NCBI GenBank assembly: GCA_041397825.1
Contig: JAWKVX010000003.1
Span: 836,758 to 900,757 of the forward strand
Source: JANNSX01 sp041397825
Lineage (GTDB): Bacteria > Pseudomonadota > Alphaproteobacteria > Rhizobiales > Hyphomicrobiaceae
Length of the DNA: 64,000 bases
Direction: 5' to 3'
Positions 26,298-34,198 of the stretch are shown piece by piece. How positions within the stretch are numbered: the stretch's first letter is position 1; each line of letters begins with the position of its first letter. The notes beneath the pieces were generated by a model. That model did not search any database and was not told the DNA's origin. It saw only the letters and a program-made list of their open reading frames with translations. Both the position numbers and the translations under genes were made by a program.

Positions 26298-26582
26298 CGA
26301 GGTGGCGTTTGCCTCCTTACAGCGATGGCGGCGGCACTGTCTCCAGGACGCGGCTCGTATGCCGGCGGACGGGCCGTTTGCACCGCAGGATTCGGCTCGG
26401 GCCGGTCGGCGCCAAAAGCGACGTAGACTGTCGCAGCTCAGCCCACGGGCAATGCGTAGCGCCGGAGCGACAGAAAGACCGGCGGCTTATGGCGTGACAA
26501 TGCCACTATCAAGGCGGGATTCGCCGACCGGGTCAATGTCTGCGGGGTTCCGCCGTCGGCATCCGGCCGGCAGACGTGCCCC

Positions 26583-27035
26583 TTATGCGGCCTCGACCAT
26601 CAGCACTGTACCCCTGACGCCGGTCACGCGGACGCGAGCGCCGGCGGCGAGGTCCGGCCCTTCGGCCGACCAGAGTGAATCGCCGACCCGGAGCTTGCCG
26701 CGACCTTCGACGATCGACTGCTCGAGCGTATAGGTGCGTCCGACATATTGCTGACCGCGCAGGTTGAGGCTCGACTGGTCGCTCACCTGCTCGGTGTAGG
26801 GGAAGACCTTGCGGCCGATCAGCACCGAGGCGATGGCGGCAGCGGCGAACAATAACGCCTGCCAGAGAAGCGGCATGTCGACCACAAGCGCAATCAGGCC
26901 GACGACCGCGGCCGCCACGCCGAACCACATCAGGAAGACGCCCGGTGCGAACACTTCCAGGATGAGAAGCACGGCGGCGGCGATCAGCCAGTTCCAGGCG
27001 CCGAGGCTCGCGAAGAAGGACATGCCGTCACCCAT
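26583..27035 (-). CDS. NfeD-family membrane protein
   Basis: A 150-residue protein with three or four hydrophobic helices (WNWLIAAAVLLILEVFAPGV, then FGVAAAVVGLIALV) and a C-terminal OB-like soluble domain (GQQYVGRTYTLEQSIVEGRG, ending RVTGVRGTVLMVE). It is the short NfeD form without a protease domain. It lies 87 nt below the SPFH gene on the same strand, a widely conserved pairing thought to organise membrane microdomains. Confidence 0.93.
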   Translation of the reverse strand: MGDGMSFFASLGAWNWLIAAAVLLILEVFAPGVFLMWFGVAAAVVGLIALVVDMPLLWQALLFAAAAIASVLIGRKVFPYTEQVSDQSSLNLRGQQYVGRTYTLEQSIVEGRGKLRVGDSLWSAEGPDLAAGARVRVTGVRGTVLMVEAA

Positions 27036-27122
27036 GTTGATCTCCAGATGCTGATGAGATCCGCTTCAGGCTCCATGTGAGGGGCGCCCGCTGCGCGCGG
27101 TACGCCCGTCACACCCTTTGTC

Positions 27123-28121
27123 TCAACTCGTCACGCCACCCCAAGGCGACATGCCGTGGGACCTAGGTGTCGAGGGCGATGACGGCGAGGTGCCGTTGCC
27201 GCCCTTCGGCCCGAAGGCATCACCCGTGATCTGGGCGAGACCGGCGATCGAGCCGATCACGGATGCCGCCTCGAGCGGCATCATGATGACTTTCTGGTTG
27301 GGTGCGGAGGCCAGTGCCTCCAGCGCCTTCACGTAGTTGTTGGCCACGAAGTAGTTGATGGCCTGGACGTTGCCATTGGCGATCGCGCTCGAGACCAGCT
27401 CGGTCGCCTTGGCCTCGGCCTCGGCGGCGCGCTCGCGGGCCTCGGCATCCTTGAAGGCGGCCTCGCGACGACCCTCCGCAGCAAGCACGGCCGCTTGTTT
27501 CTCACCTTCGGACTTCAGGATCTGAGCCTGCCGCAAGCCTTCGGCCTCGAGGATCTGTGCGCGCTTCTCGCGCTCGGCCTTCATCTGCCGGGCCATGCTG
27601 TCGACGAGATCGCGCGGCGGCTCGATGTCCTTGATCTCGATGCGCGTGACCTTGACGCCCCAGGGCTGGGTCGCGTCGTCGATCACCTGCAGGAGTTTGG
27701 CGTTGATCTGGTCGCGGTGCGACAGCAGCTCGTCCAGATCCATCGAGCCCATGACGGTTCGGATGTTGGTCATGGTGAGATTGACGATCGCCTGGTGCAG
27801 GTCGGTGACCTCGTAGGCCGACTGGGCGGCGTCCAGAACCTGGAAGAAGGCGACGCCGTCGACACGAACCATGGCGTTGTCGCGGGTGATGACCTCCTGG
27901 CTTGGGATGTCCATCACCTGCTCCTTCATGTTCATGCGGTAGCCGACCCGCTCCATGAATGGGATCAGGATATGCAACCCGGGTTGCAATGTGCGGGTGT
28001 AGCGGCCGAACCGCTCGACGGTGAAATTGGATCCCTGCGGCACGACCTTGATGGTCGACCACAGCGCGACGGCGACGAGCAGAACCAGAACGAACACGAA
28101 GATATCGATGCCACCGAGCAT
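27123..28121 (-). CDS. SPFH/Band 7 (stomatin-like, QmcA-type) membrane protein
   Basis: A 332-residue stomatin-type protein. One N-terminal membrane segment (IFVFVLVLLVAVAL) leads into the SPFH domain (VPQGSNFTVERFGRYTRTLQ, GVKVTRIEIKDIEPP), then a coiled coil rich in Ala/Glu (RREAAFKDAEARERAAEAEA) and a low-complexity tail ending in Pro/Ser/Gly. AAGGAG lies 9 nt before the ATG. Together with NfeD it forms a membrane scaffolding pair with a role in protein quality control. Confidence 0.94.
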   Translation of the reverse strand: MLGGIDIFVFVLVLLVAVALWSTIKVVPQGSNFTVERFGRYTRTLQPGLHILIPFMERVGYRMNMKEQVMDIPSQEVITRDNAMVRVDGVAFFQVLDAAQSAYEVTDLHQAIVNLTMTNIRTVMGSMDLDELLSHRDQINAKLLQVIDDATQPWGVKVTRIEIKDIEPPRDLVDSMARQMKAEREKRAQILEAEGLRQAQILKSEGEKQAAVLAAEGRREAAFKDAEARERAAEAEAKATELVSSAIANGNVQAINYFVANNYVKALEALASAPNQKVIMMPLEAASVIGSIAGLAQITGDAFGPKGGNGTSPSSPSTPRSHGMSPWGGVTS

Positions 28122-28312
28122 GGTGTGATCTCCTTCCTGAGCACGCGTGCAACATGTGGTGATCGAATCGCTCGATTGCCACCTGGGAGGTAGAGTTCGG
28201 CCTAGAAGGTAAATGAAAATTTCACTCCTTGCTCGGGCCGGCAGGAAGGTATTTCAGCAGCTGCGGGAAGGGGCTTTCCATTGCCGGCGGTTCCGGCGAT
28301 CAGGCCGGTGGC

Positions 28313-29044
28313 TCACGGGCGGATGTGTCCCTCGAGGATGGCCTTCGCGACGGCGTGGGTGGCGGTCGTGGCACCGAGCTTGCGGCGGGCCTTGCGGACA
28401 TGCATCTCGACCGTCACCGGGGCGAGTGTCAATCGGTCCGCAATCTCCTGCATGCGCAAACCCCGAGCGAGCCAGAGTATGCATTCGCTCTCTCGCTGCG
28501 AGAGGCAGGACTTGGCCATCGCCTCGGCTTCGAGCAGTTGCGCATAACGCTCGTGGATACAAAAGCCGATGAGCTGGGCGCAATCGGCGATTTCAGGATA
28601 GAGCCTCTCGAACTCGCGCCGTTCGAGATTCGATCCAAAGTTCCATCCACCAAAGCTCTCATTGCCAATCAGGCGCACGGGCGCGGAGAAGCCACACTGG
28701 AATCCGGTCTCGCTGGCTTCGCGAATGAAGCTCCTCTCCGCCTGAGTAAGAAATGGATAGTCGACGAGGTAGTCACAACCGGTGAAGATTGGTTCGAATT
28801 GGGAGCAGCAATACGCAAAGAAAGGATCGATCCGAGCATATCCGCGATCCGCGTAATGCCGGCACCACGGCTCTGGAAGGCTTGTCCAGAAGCGGGTCTC
28901 GCCGGTGGACGGCGAGTTGTAAACGTAGATGGATCGGGTGAGCCCCAGCGAGTTGAGGAAAGTCTCTGTCAGCGGCCACAACTCATCAGGATTCCCCAAT
29001 CTGGCAAGGGACGTGAGGAAGTCGGCTGTTTGAGCGGTCCACAT
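28313..29044 (-). CDS. LuxR-family regulator with autoinducer-binding domain (no LuxI nearby)
   Basis: A 243-residue regulator. The N-terminal signal-binding domain keeps the W-x3-Y and DP elements of acyl-homoserine-lactone receptors (PWCRHYADRGYARIDP) and a Gly in GFQCGFS, but the Trp of the usual PFSW element is replaced (EPIFTGCD). The C-terminal HTH is LSQRESECILWLARGL then MQEIADRLTLAPVTVEMHV. No autoinducer synthase is in the window, so this is a LuxR solo. It is divergent from the RTX gene 274 nt away and probably regulates it. Confidence 0.9.
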   Translation of the reverse strand: MWTAQTADFLTSLARLGNPDELWPLTETFLNSLGLTRSIYVYNSPSTGETRFWTSLPEPWCRHYADRGYARIDPFFAYCCSQFEPIFTGCDYLVDYPFLTQAERSFIREASETGFQCGFSAPVRLIGNESFGGWNFGSNLERREFERLYPEIADCAQLIGFCIHERYAQLLEAEAMAKSCLSQRESECILWLARGLRMQEIADRLTLAPVTVEMHVRKARRKLGATTATHAVAKAILEGHIRP

Positions 29045-29218
29045 GCCTGATCAGACCGCGAACAGGTGGCTCCGTCAAGAAAGTATTGGGTGCCGCTGTA
29101 CTGCTTCGAGATCTGGGCAATGACGCGCTTGCGTGGACCCAAGTGATTGATGTTGCCCGCTTTGTGGCAACGCCGCGTTCGCAATCAATGTCGTCCGGTC
29201 AGAAACAGATCGCGCGAC

Positions 29219-29234
29219 CTATGGAAATCCATAG
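29219..29234. promoter_or_regulatory. Perfect 16-bp palindrome between luxR and RTX gene (candidate lux box)
   Basis: CTATGGA-AA-TCCATAG is a perfect inverted repeat, 85 nt above the RTX start codon and 175 nt above the LuxR start. Size and position fit a LuxR dimer site. The sequence does not equal the classical lux box, in keeping with a diverged receptor. Binding is inferred. Confidence 0.45.
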
Positions 29235-29318
29235 CTGGACACGGCAGTCCTAGCTTCCTATTCTTCATACGGTGTAATGGCAGACGCTCTGTGTTGCCGC
29301 ATTGAGGAGGAGACCCGC

Positions 29319-30460
29319 ATGGCCACCATCATCGGCACGAATGGCAAGAACCGGCTGCTCGGCACATCAGCGAGCGACAAGATCAAGGGGCTGGGCGGCA
29401 ACGACACGATTTTTGGGCGGAATGGCAACGACATCATCTACGGCGGTACGGGCAACGACATCATCGATGGCGGCAACGGCGCCGACACGCTCTACGGCGA
29501 GGCCGGCAACGACACGCTGAAAGGCGGTGCCGGGGCCGACAAGCTGAAAGGCGGGGTCGGCAACGACAAGCTCTACGCCGGCAAGGGCAATGATGTCGTC
29601 GTTCTGGGCCAGGCGGGCAATGACAAGATCTACGGCGAGGCCGGCAACGACGTTCTGAGAGGCGGCGACGGCAAGGATCGAATCCTCGGCGGTACGGGCG
29701 CGGACAAGCTCTACGGCGATGCCGGCGACGACATTCTCGAAGGCGGCACCGGTGCCGATCAGCATATCGGCGGCGCCGGCATCGACTGGGTCACCTACGA
29801 GCATGCGACGAGCGGTGTCGGCATGGACTTGGGCACGAATATCGGCAATGTCGGCGAGGCGATCGGCGACACCTTTTCGAGCATCGAGAATATCAAGGGC
29901 TCCAATCACGACGATGGCGGCGGCGTGTTTGGCACAGCTGGCCTCTATGGCAACAGTGGCAACAATACGATCCTCGGACTCGGTGGCGACGACTCGCTCT
30001 TTGGCCAGGATGGCGACGACATGCTGTTCGGTGGGCCCGGCAATGATATCCTAAGAGGTGGAGATGGATCCGATTTCCTGGACGGAGGTGCCGGGCAAGA
30101 CCAAATCGACTTGGGTCCAGATTCGTTAGGGAAGCCGGATGAAGTCGTACTCCACAAAGACGCGCCCGACAGAATTTTCGGGTTCAGTGGTGTCAACGAG
30201 CTTGAGCCGGATTTTGACAAATTGATCCTGAGTGAGGCTGAGTTCGGAATCTCCTCCCTTACAAATGGAGTGAATTTTTTTCGCAAGTGGGGGCACCCAG
30301 CAACGATCTCGGAGCATCAGGAGCGGCCGTGATAATTGTCGACATTACTGGGCAAGACGTCTGGTATGATAAGGATGGTAGCCAAGGTGTGCACCCAGTT
30401 CTCATAGCGATTGTCAGCGGTAGCTCGTTGTCATCGCTAGACTTTTCAATCGTCGCTTGA
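29319..30460 (+). pseudogene. RTX calcium-binding secreted protein, -1 frameshift at a T7 run near the C-terminus
   Basis: The gene opens with GGAGGAG and ATG at 29319. Residues 20-175 and 215-280 are tandem RTX nonapeptides (GGxGxDxLx, such as GGNGADTLYGEAGNDTL), which bind Ca2+ and fold as a beta-roll after type I secretion. In frame 0 it stops at 30332 (337 aa) with an unnatural end. At 30275-30281 the sequence is T TTT TTT in the phase of a -1 slippery site. Reading on in the -1 frame adds 59 residues to a TGA at 30458-30460, ending LDFSIVA, a proper type I secretion tail. The full product would be 380 residues. Either a missing T or programmed frameshifting explains it. Confidence 0.75.
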
Positions 30461-30652
30461 AGGACTACGCAAGCAAGCTTGGCCGCCGTTCTTCTGGTGC
30501 AGCATTGGTTGCTGCGTCTGGGGCCATCGGCCGGACTAGGCTGGCAGATACTGTTATCCCGCCGTCAATTCATGCTCTGCTCCCCTTCGAATGCGTCACC
30601 ATGATGACGTGAGGGAGGTGTCTGCAGCCAGGCGTTAGACGAAACACGCCTT

Positions 30653-31120
30653 CTACCGCCCCGCCGCCGTCGGTGTGACCGCCAGCCCGATCAGCCGCCA
30701 GCGGCCGTCGACAAGGCGCCAGGAGATGTCGAAGCCGATCCGGAGCGGTCGTGTCGGCATGTAGCCGGTGAGCCGCAACTGCCCGGCCCCTGTGACCGAG
30801 GCCGGCGCCGTCAGGCGTGGCTCGAACAGGACCGTCGGAGCCAGTGCGACGTTGAGCCGGCGATAGCCGGCGAAGCTCTCGGCGAGGGCGGCGGCCGTAT
30901 GCCCCGCCTGGAACTCGGGCGCCGCCAGATCGCGCAGCACCGAGTAGTTGCCCGTCGCATTCGCCTGATCGAGCGCCATCAGCGCCTGATAGATCAGGAT
31001 CGCCTGGGCGTAGCGGTCGGGGGCAGCGGGCGTCGCCGCATCCGTGCCCGCGGCATCGGCGGTGGCCGCCCAGGCACTGGAAAGTGCCATAAGCAGGTTC
31101 AGGATCATCAGCAGGCGCAT
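30653..31120 (-). CDS. Hypothetical secreted protein
   Basis: A 155-residue protein with an N-terminal signal peptide (MRLLMILNLLMALSSAWAA). The mature part has a helical region (YAQAILIYQALMALDQAN), then a beta-rich C-terminus (GFDISWRLVDGRWRLIGLAV) that looks like an NTF2-like cone fold or similar. GGGAGGAG lies 3 nt before the ATG at 31120. It starts 11 nt after the stop of the trimeric autotransporter on the same strand, so it is probably co-transcribed and may assist that adhesin in the periplasm. No family was recognised. Confidence 0.75.
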   Translation of the reverse strand: MRLLMILNLLMALSSAWAATADAAGTDAATPAAPDRYAQAILIYQALMALDQANATGNYSVLRDLAAPEFQAGHTAAALAESFAGYRRLNVALAPTVLFEPRLTAPASVTGAGQLRLTGYMPTRPLRIGFDISWRLVDGRWRLIGLAVTPTAAGR

Positions 31121-31131
31121 GATCTCCTCCC

Positions 31132-33051
31132 TCACCACGCGAAGGTGATGCCGGCGCGGCCGCCGACCTCGCCCGAATCGGTGCCGATGCCGAGGCCACC
31201 GGAGAGATAGACGCCCTCGTCGAGCCGCCCGGCGGCGCCGAAGGCGAGCGCGTTCGAGCCGTCGAAATGGCCGTAGTTGAGCGACATGGCGAAATTCGTT
31301 TCCGAGGGCAGCAACGAGGCGCCGGAGAGCGCGAAGGCCATGGCGATGCCTTCGGTGTTGGTGTCGATCCGGCTCTGCATGTTGCTGTAGTCGGTGTTGA
31401 TCTGGTCGACGCGGTTGCTGGTGGCGTCCATGTCGGAGCGAAGTGCGGCGATGTCCTGGTCGTGGCCGTCGGCGCGTTTGCCGAGGGTCGCGATCTCCCT
31501 GGTATGCCGGTTGATGGTCTTCGTATGCTGACCGGTCGTCCGTTTGAGACTGTTGATGTCGTTGCGGTTCTGGGTGATGCGCGTGTTGTGATTGCCGAGC
31601 GTCGTATTGATGTTGGTGATCTGCGTCGTGTGACCGCCGACGGTGGTCTCGAGATTGTCGATGTCGGTGCGGTTCTGGGTGATGCGCGTGTTGTGATTGC
31701 CGAGCGTGGTGTTGATGCTCGTGATCTGGGTGGTGTGGGTGCTGACGTCGGTCTGGAGGTTGTCGATATCGGTGCGGTTCTGCGTGATCCGCGTCTCGTG
31801 GTTCGCCGTCGTCGTCTGGAGCGCGGCGATGTCGGTATCGTGACCATCGACACGACCGTCGAGGACGGCGATATCGATGTCGTGCTGGTCGACGCGGCCA
31901 TCGAGCACCGAGACGTCCGTCTGCAGCGTCGCCACGCCGCCCTCGACGGCGGTCAGGCGAACCTCGTGATCGGCGGTGGTCGTCTCTAGGGCGAGGATAT
32001 CGGCATCGTGTCCGTCGAGTCTGAGATCATGTGCGTCGACACGGGCATCGAGCGTCGCCAGGTCGGCGAAGATCTGCCCGCCGTCCGAGGCGAGGTTGCC
32101 GTTGGCATCCGTCGTCACAACCTCGAGCGCGCCCGACTGCTGAGCCACGCTCGATGCGGTGGGGAGGCCGGCGGCCGTCAGGGTGTTGCTCGAGGCACCG
32201 AGCATGATCTGATTGGCGCGGGCGGTGTCGACGCCGGTGCCGATCGCGATCGAGTTGGCGAAACCGGCACCCGAATCCTGACCGAGCGCGATGCCGTCGG
32301 TGCCGGTCGCCTGGGCGCCTTGACCAAGAGCCAGGGTGTTGGTGGCGCTCGCGCGGCTGCCCTGGCCGAGGGCCACGCTGGAGGTGCCGCTCGCCTGGCT
32401 CGCCATGCCGAGGGCGACGCTGAGGTCGCCACTCGCCGAGTTTGAGCCGCCGAGGGCGGTCGAGCCCGCGCCACTGGCTCGCGATCCTTGACCGATGGCC
32501 GTACTGTTGCTGGAGGACGCTTGCGATCCCTGGCCGACGGCGGTGGTGTTGTCGACGGCGGCGTTGGCCGTCTGGCCAACCGCCGTCGAGAGATTGCCGA
32601 CGGCCGTGGCGCTCGCGCCGATGGCGGTGGAGGCGGCACCCTGGCCGAGCGAGGCCTGGCCAAGGGCGGTAGCGCTGGTGGCGGCAGCCTGGGAACTCTG
32701 GCCGAGGGCGGTGGCATTGTCGCCGCCCGCCTCGGCATTCTGGCCGACGGCTGTGGTGAGGGCGTTCGATGCCGACGCCGCCTCGCCGATGGCGGTCGAG
32801 TGCAGGCCGAGCGCGGTGGCGTCCTCGCCGACGGCCGTCGATTGGAAGCCGGAGGCATCCGCGGTCAAACCGCATGCGAGCGAGGTGAGGCCGGCGCCGG
32901 TCTGGCAATCCTGGGCAAGAATGGGCCGGCTTGCCCCCACCATCAGCAGCACGGATGCGACGATCGCAACGATGTAGGCGATGAGGGGGGCGGCCAGATG
33001 GGAGACAGCTGTGCGCGAAGCGGATTCAGACGAAAGGTCATGTCGGGACAC
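31132..33051 (-). CDS. Trimeric autotransporter adhesin (YadA-like, type Vc)
   Basis: A 639-residue surface adhesin. A long N-terminal signal region (1-46, hydrophobic part IVAIVASVLLMVGASRPILA) precedes the mature start QDCQTG. Residues about 60-290 are YadA-head repeats of the type STAVGxxAxAxGxxSTAIG. The stalk, about 340-565, is a coiled coil with TRITQNRTDIDNL units. The last 70 residues form the YadA membrane anchor and end in W. The GTG at 33051 has GGAG 9 nt upstream. It mediates attachment or autoaggregation in family members. Confidence 0.93.
   Translation of the reverse strand: MSRHDLSSESASRTAVSHLAAPLIAYIVAIVASVLLMVGASRPILAQDCQTGAGLTSLACGLTADASGFQSTAVGEDATALGLHSTAIGEAASASNALTTAVGQNAEAGGDNATALGQSSQAAATSATALGQASLGQGAASTAIGASATAVGNLSTAVGQTANAAVDNTTAVGQGSQASSSNSTAIGQGSRASGAGSTALGGSNSASGDLSVALGMASQASGTSSVALGQGSRASATNTLALGQGAQATGTDGIALGQDSGAGFANSIAIGTGVDTARANQIMLGASSNTLTAAGLPTASSVAQQSGALEVVTTDANGNLASDGGQIFADLATLDARVDAHDLRLDGHDADILALETTTADHEVRLTAVEGGVATLQTDVSVLDGRVDQHDIDIAVLDGRVDGHDTDIAALQTTTANHETRITQNRTDIDNLQTDVSTHTTQITSINTTLGNHNTRITQNRTDIDNLETTVGGHTTQITNINTTLGNHNTRITQNRNDINSLKRTTGQHTKTINRHTREIATLGKRADGHDQDIAALRSDMDATSNRVDQINTDYSNMQSRIDTNTEGIAMAFALSGASLLPSETNFAMSLNYGHFDGSNALAFGAAGRLDEGVYLSGGLGIGTDSGEVGGRAGITFAW
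31564..31878 (-). repeat. 105-bp tandem repeat in the adhesin stalk
   Basis: Copies of the same phrase (GCGGTTCTG on the plus strand) begin at 31564, 31669 and 31774, a constant 105 bp. The first two copies are nearly identical and the third is diverged. A unit of 35 residues equals five heptads, so copy gain or loss lengthens the coiled-coil stalk without breaking register. Confidence 0.75.
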
Positions 33052-33298
33052 GGTACAAACTCCGAACGGTGACGCAGAACCAGCGGACAGCGCAGGCCGG
33101 GAGAGCGATGGCCTTTGCCGTCCGTCAACCAAGGGTGGTCGTTCTTGGTAAAGAATGTGTAAACTGTCGCGCACAGGTTGCGGCATGGAGGGGCTTACGC
33201 CTGGCCGCGGCAAAACTGATAGTCCGTCGGCGCCGTAAATTTATGATTGGGACGTCAGGACTGGAGCGACGTGTCTCGCCGGACCGCTCCGTCGCCGC

Positions 33299-33967
33299 CT
33301 ACTTGCAATAGGCTGTGCCCTTGCGGTTGTGGCGTGCGAGGTCGAGATGGAAGTGATTGGCGTGATTGCGGTCGGAACCCGGGCCGAGCACCGTCTTGAA
33401 GATGCCGCAGGCGCCGCGGCGCACCTCGCGCAGGAACGCTTGCTCGTCGTGGGCCCCGTTCCAACCCGAGAGCACGGTCACCTTGCGGCCATCGGCGAGG
33501 CGGAAGGCACCGATGTCGATGGCATTGGCATGGCCGTGCTCCGACAGCTTGGCGCCGTGGACGTTGTTGCGCGGCCGGCAGGCATAGGAGGAGAGGACCG
33601 TTGCCTCGACGACGCCCATGCCGAAATTGCGCTGGGCGGCGGGCTGCACGACCTCCGCCATCCAGCGGTCGATGGCCGGGATCATGCCGCATTGCAGCGT
33701 CGCCGCCGGCTTGAAGCCGACGCGACCGCCGAGCGCAGCAGAGACCTTGAAGGGGTGTTCCGCGCCGCAGGGGCTCGGGCCACCGAGCGAGGAGCGTTGC
33801 GTCTCGACGAACGCGCTCTCGCGGACATAGCCGGAGTTGAGACAGGCGATCTCGGCGCTCTCGCGCCAGGGCTCCTCCTCGGCGGTGAAATAGGGTGTGG
33901 ACGAGCCGCAGCTCGCCGAGACGAGCGCCGCCGCAACAACCGCCAGATGAGAACGCAAACGCAACAT
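33299..33967 (-). CDS. Extensin-like family lipoprotein
   Basis: A 222-residue protein with a lipoprotein signal (AAALVSASC lipobox, C20). It carries the Pfam extensin-like C-terminal domain: LNSGYVRESAF, GVVEATVLSSYACRPRNN, then KLSEHGHANAIDIGAF and NHANHFHLDLA. The His/Asp pattern resembles the M15/VanY-type metallopeptidase core, so cell-wall hydrolysis is possible. It is widespread in alphaproteobacteria with unknown function. Confidence 0.92.
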   Translation of the reverse strand: MLRLRSHLAVVAAALVSASCGSSTPYFTAEEEPWRESAEIACLNSGYVRESAFVETQRSSLGGPSPCGAEHPFKVSAALGGRVGFKPAATLQCGMIPAIDRWMAEVVQPAAQRNFGMGVVEATVLSSYACRPRNNVHGAKLSEHGHANAIDIGAFRLADGRKVTVLSGWNGAHDEQAFLREVRRGACGIFKTVLGPGSDRNHANHFHLDLARHNRKGTAYCK

Positions 33968-34152
33968 GACGCCAGAGCTTGTGGACCGATAACCCTAATG
34001 GCGGGTTAAAGACCGAGGCGTAGCGGCAAATATGGCGTTGGGCGAGACGGTGCGGCGGCAGGAGCATGGCAAGGAGGTGAAGGGGGAGTGAACGGAGGGC
34101 AATGCAACCTGGCGGCCGGCGACGGAACCGCATGCGCCCGGAGAAAAGGAAC

Positions 34153-34173
34153 GGCGGCCCTTGCGGGGCCGCC
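34153..34173 (-). terminator. Rho-independent terminator of the large RTX gene
   Basis: GGCGGCCC and GGGGCCGCC flank a short loop, forming a GC-rich stem 26 nt after the stop codon. On the minus strand the stem is followed by a T-rich stretch (CCTTTTCT). Confidence 0.75.
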
Positions 34174-34198
34174 GTGGGGTTTTGGAATGCGAGTGAGG

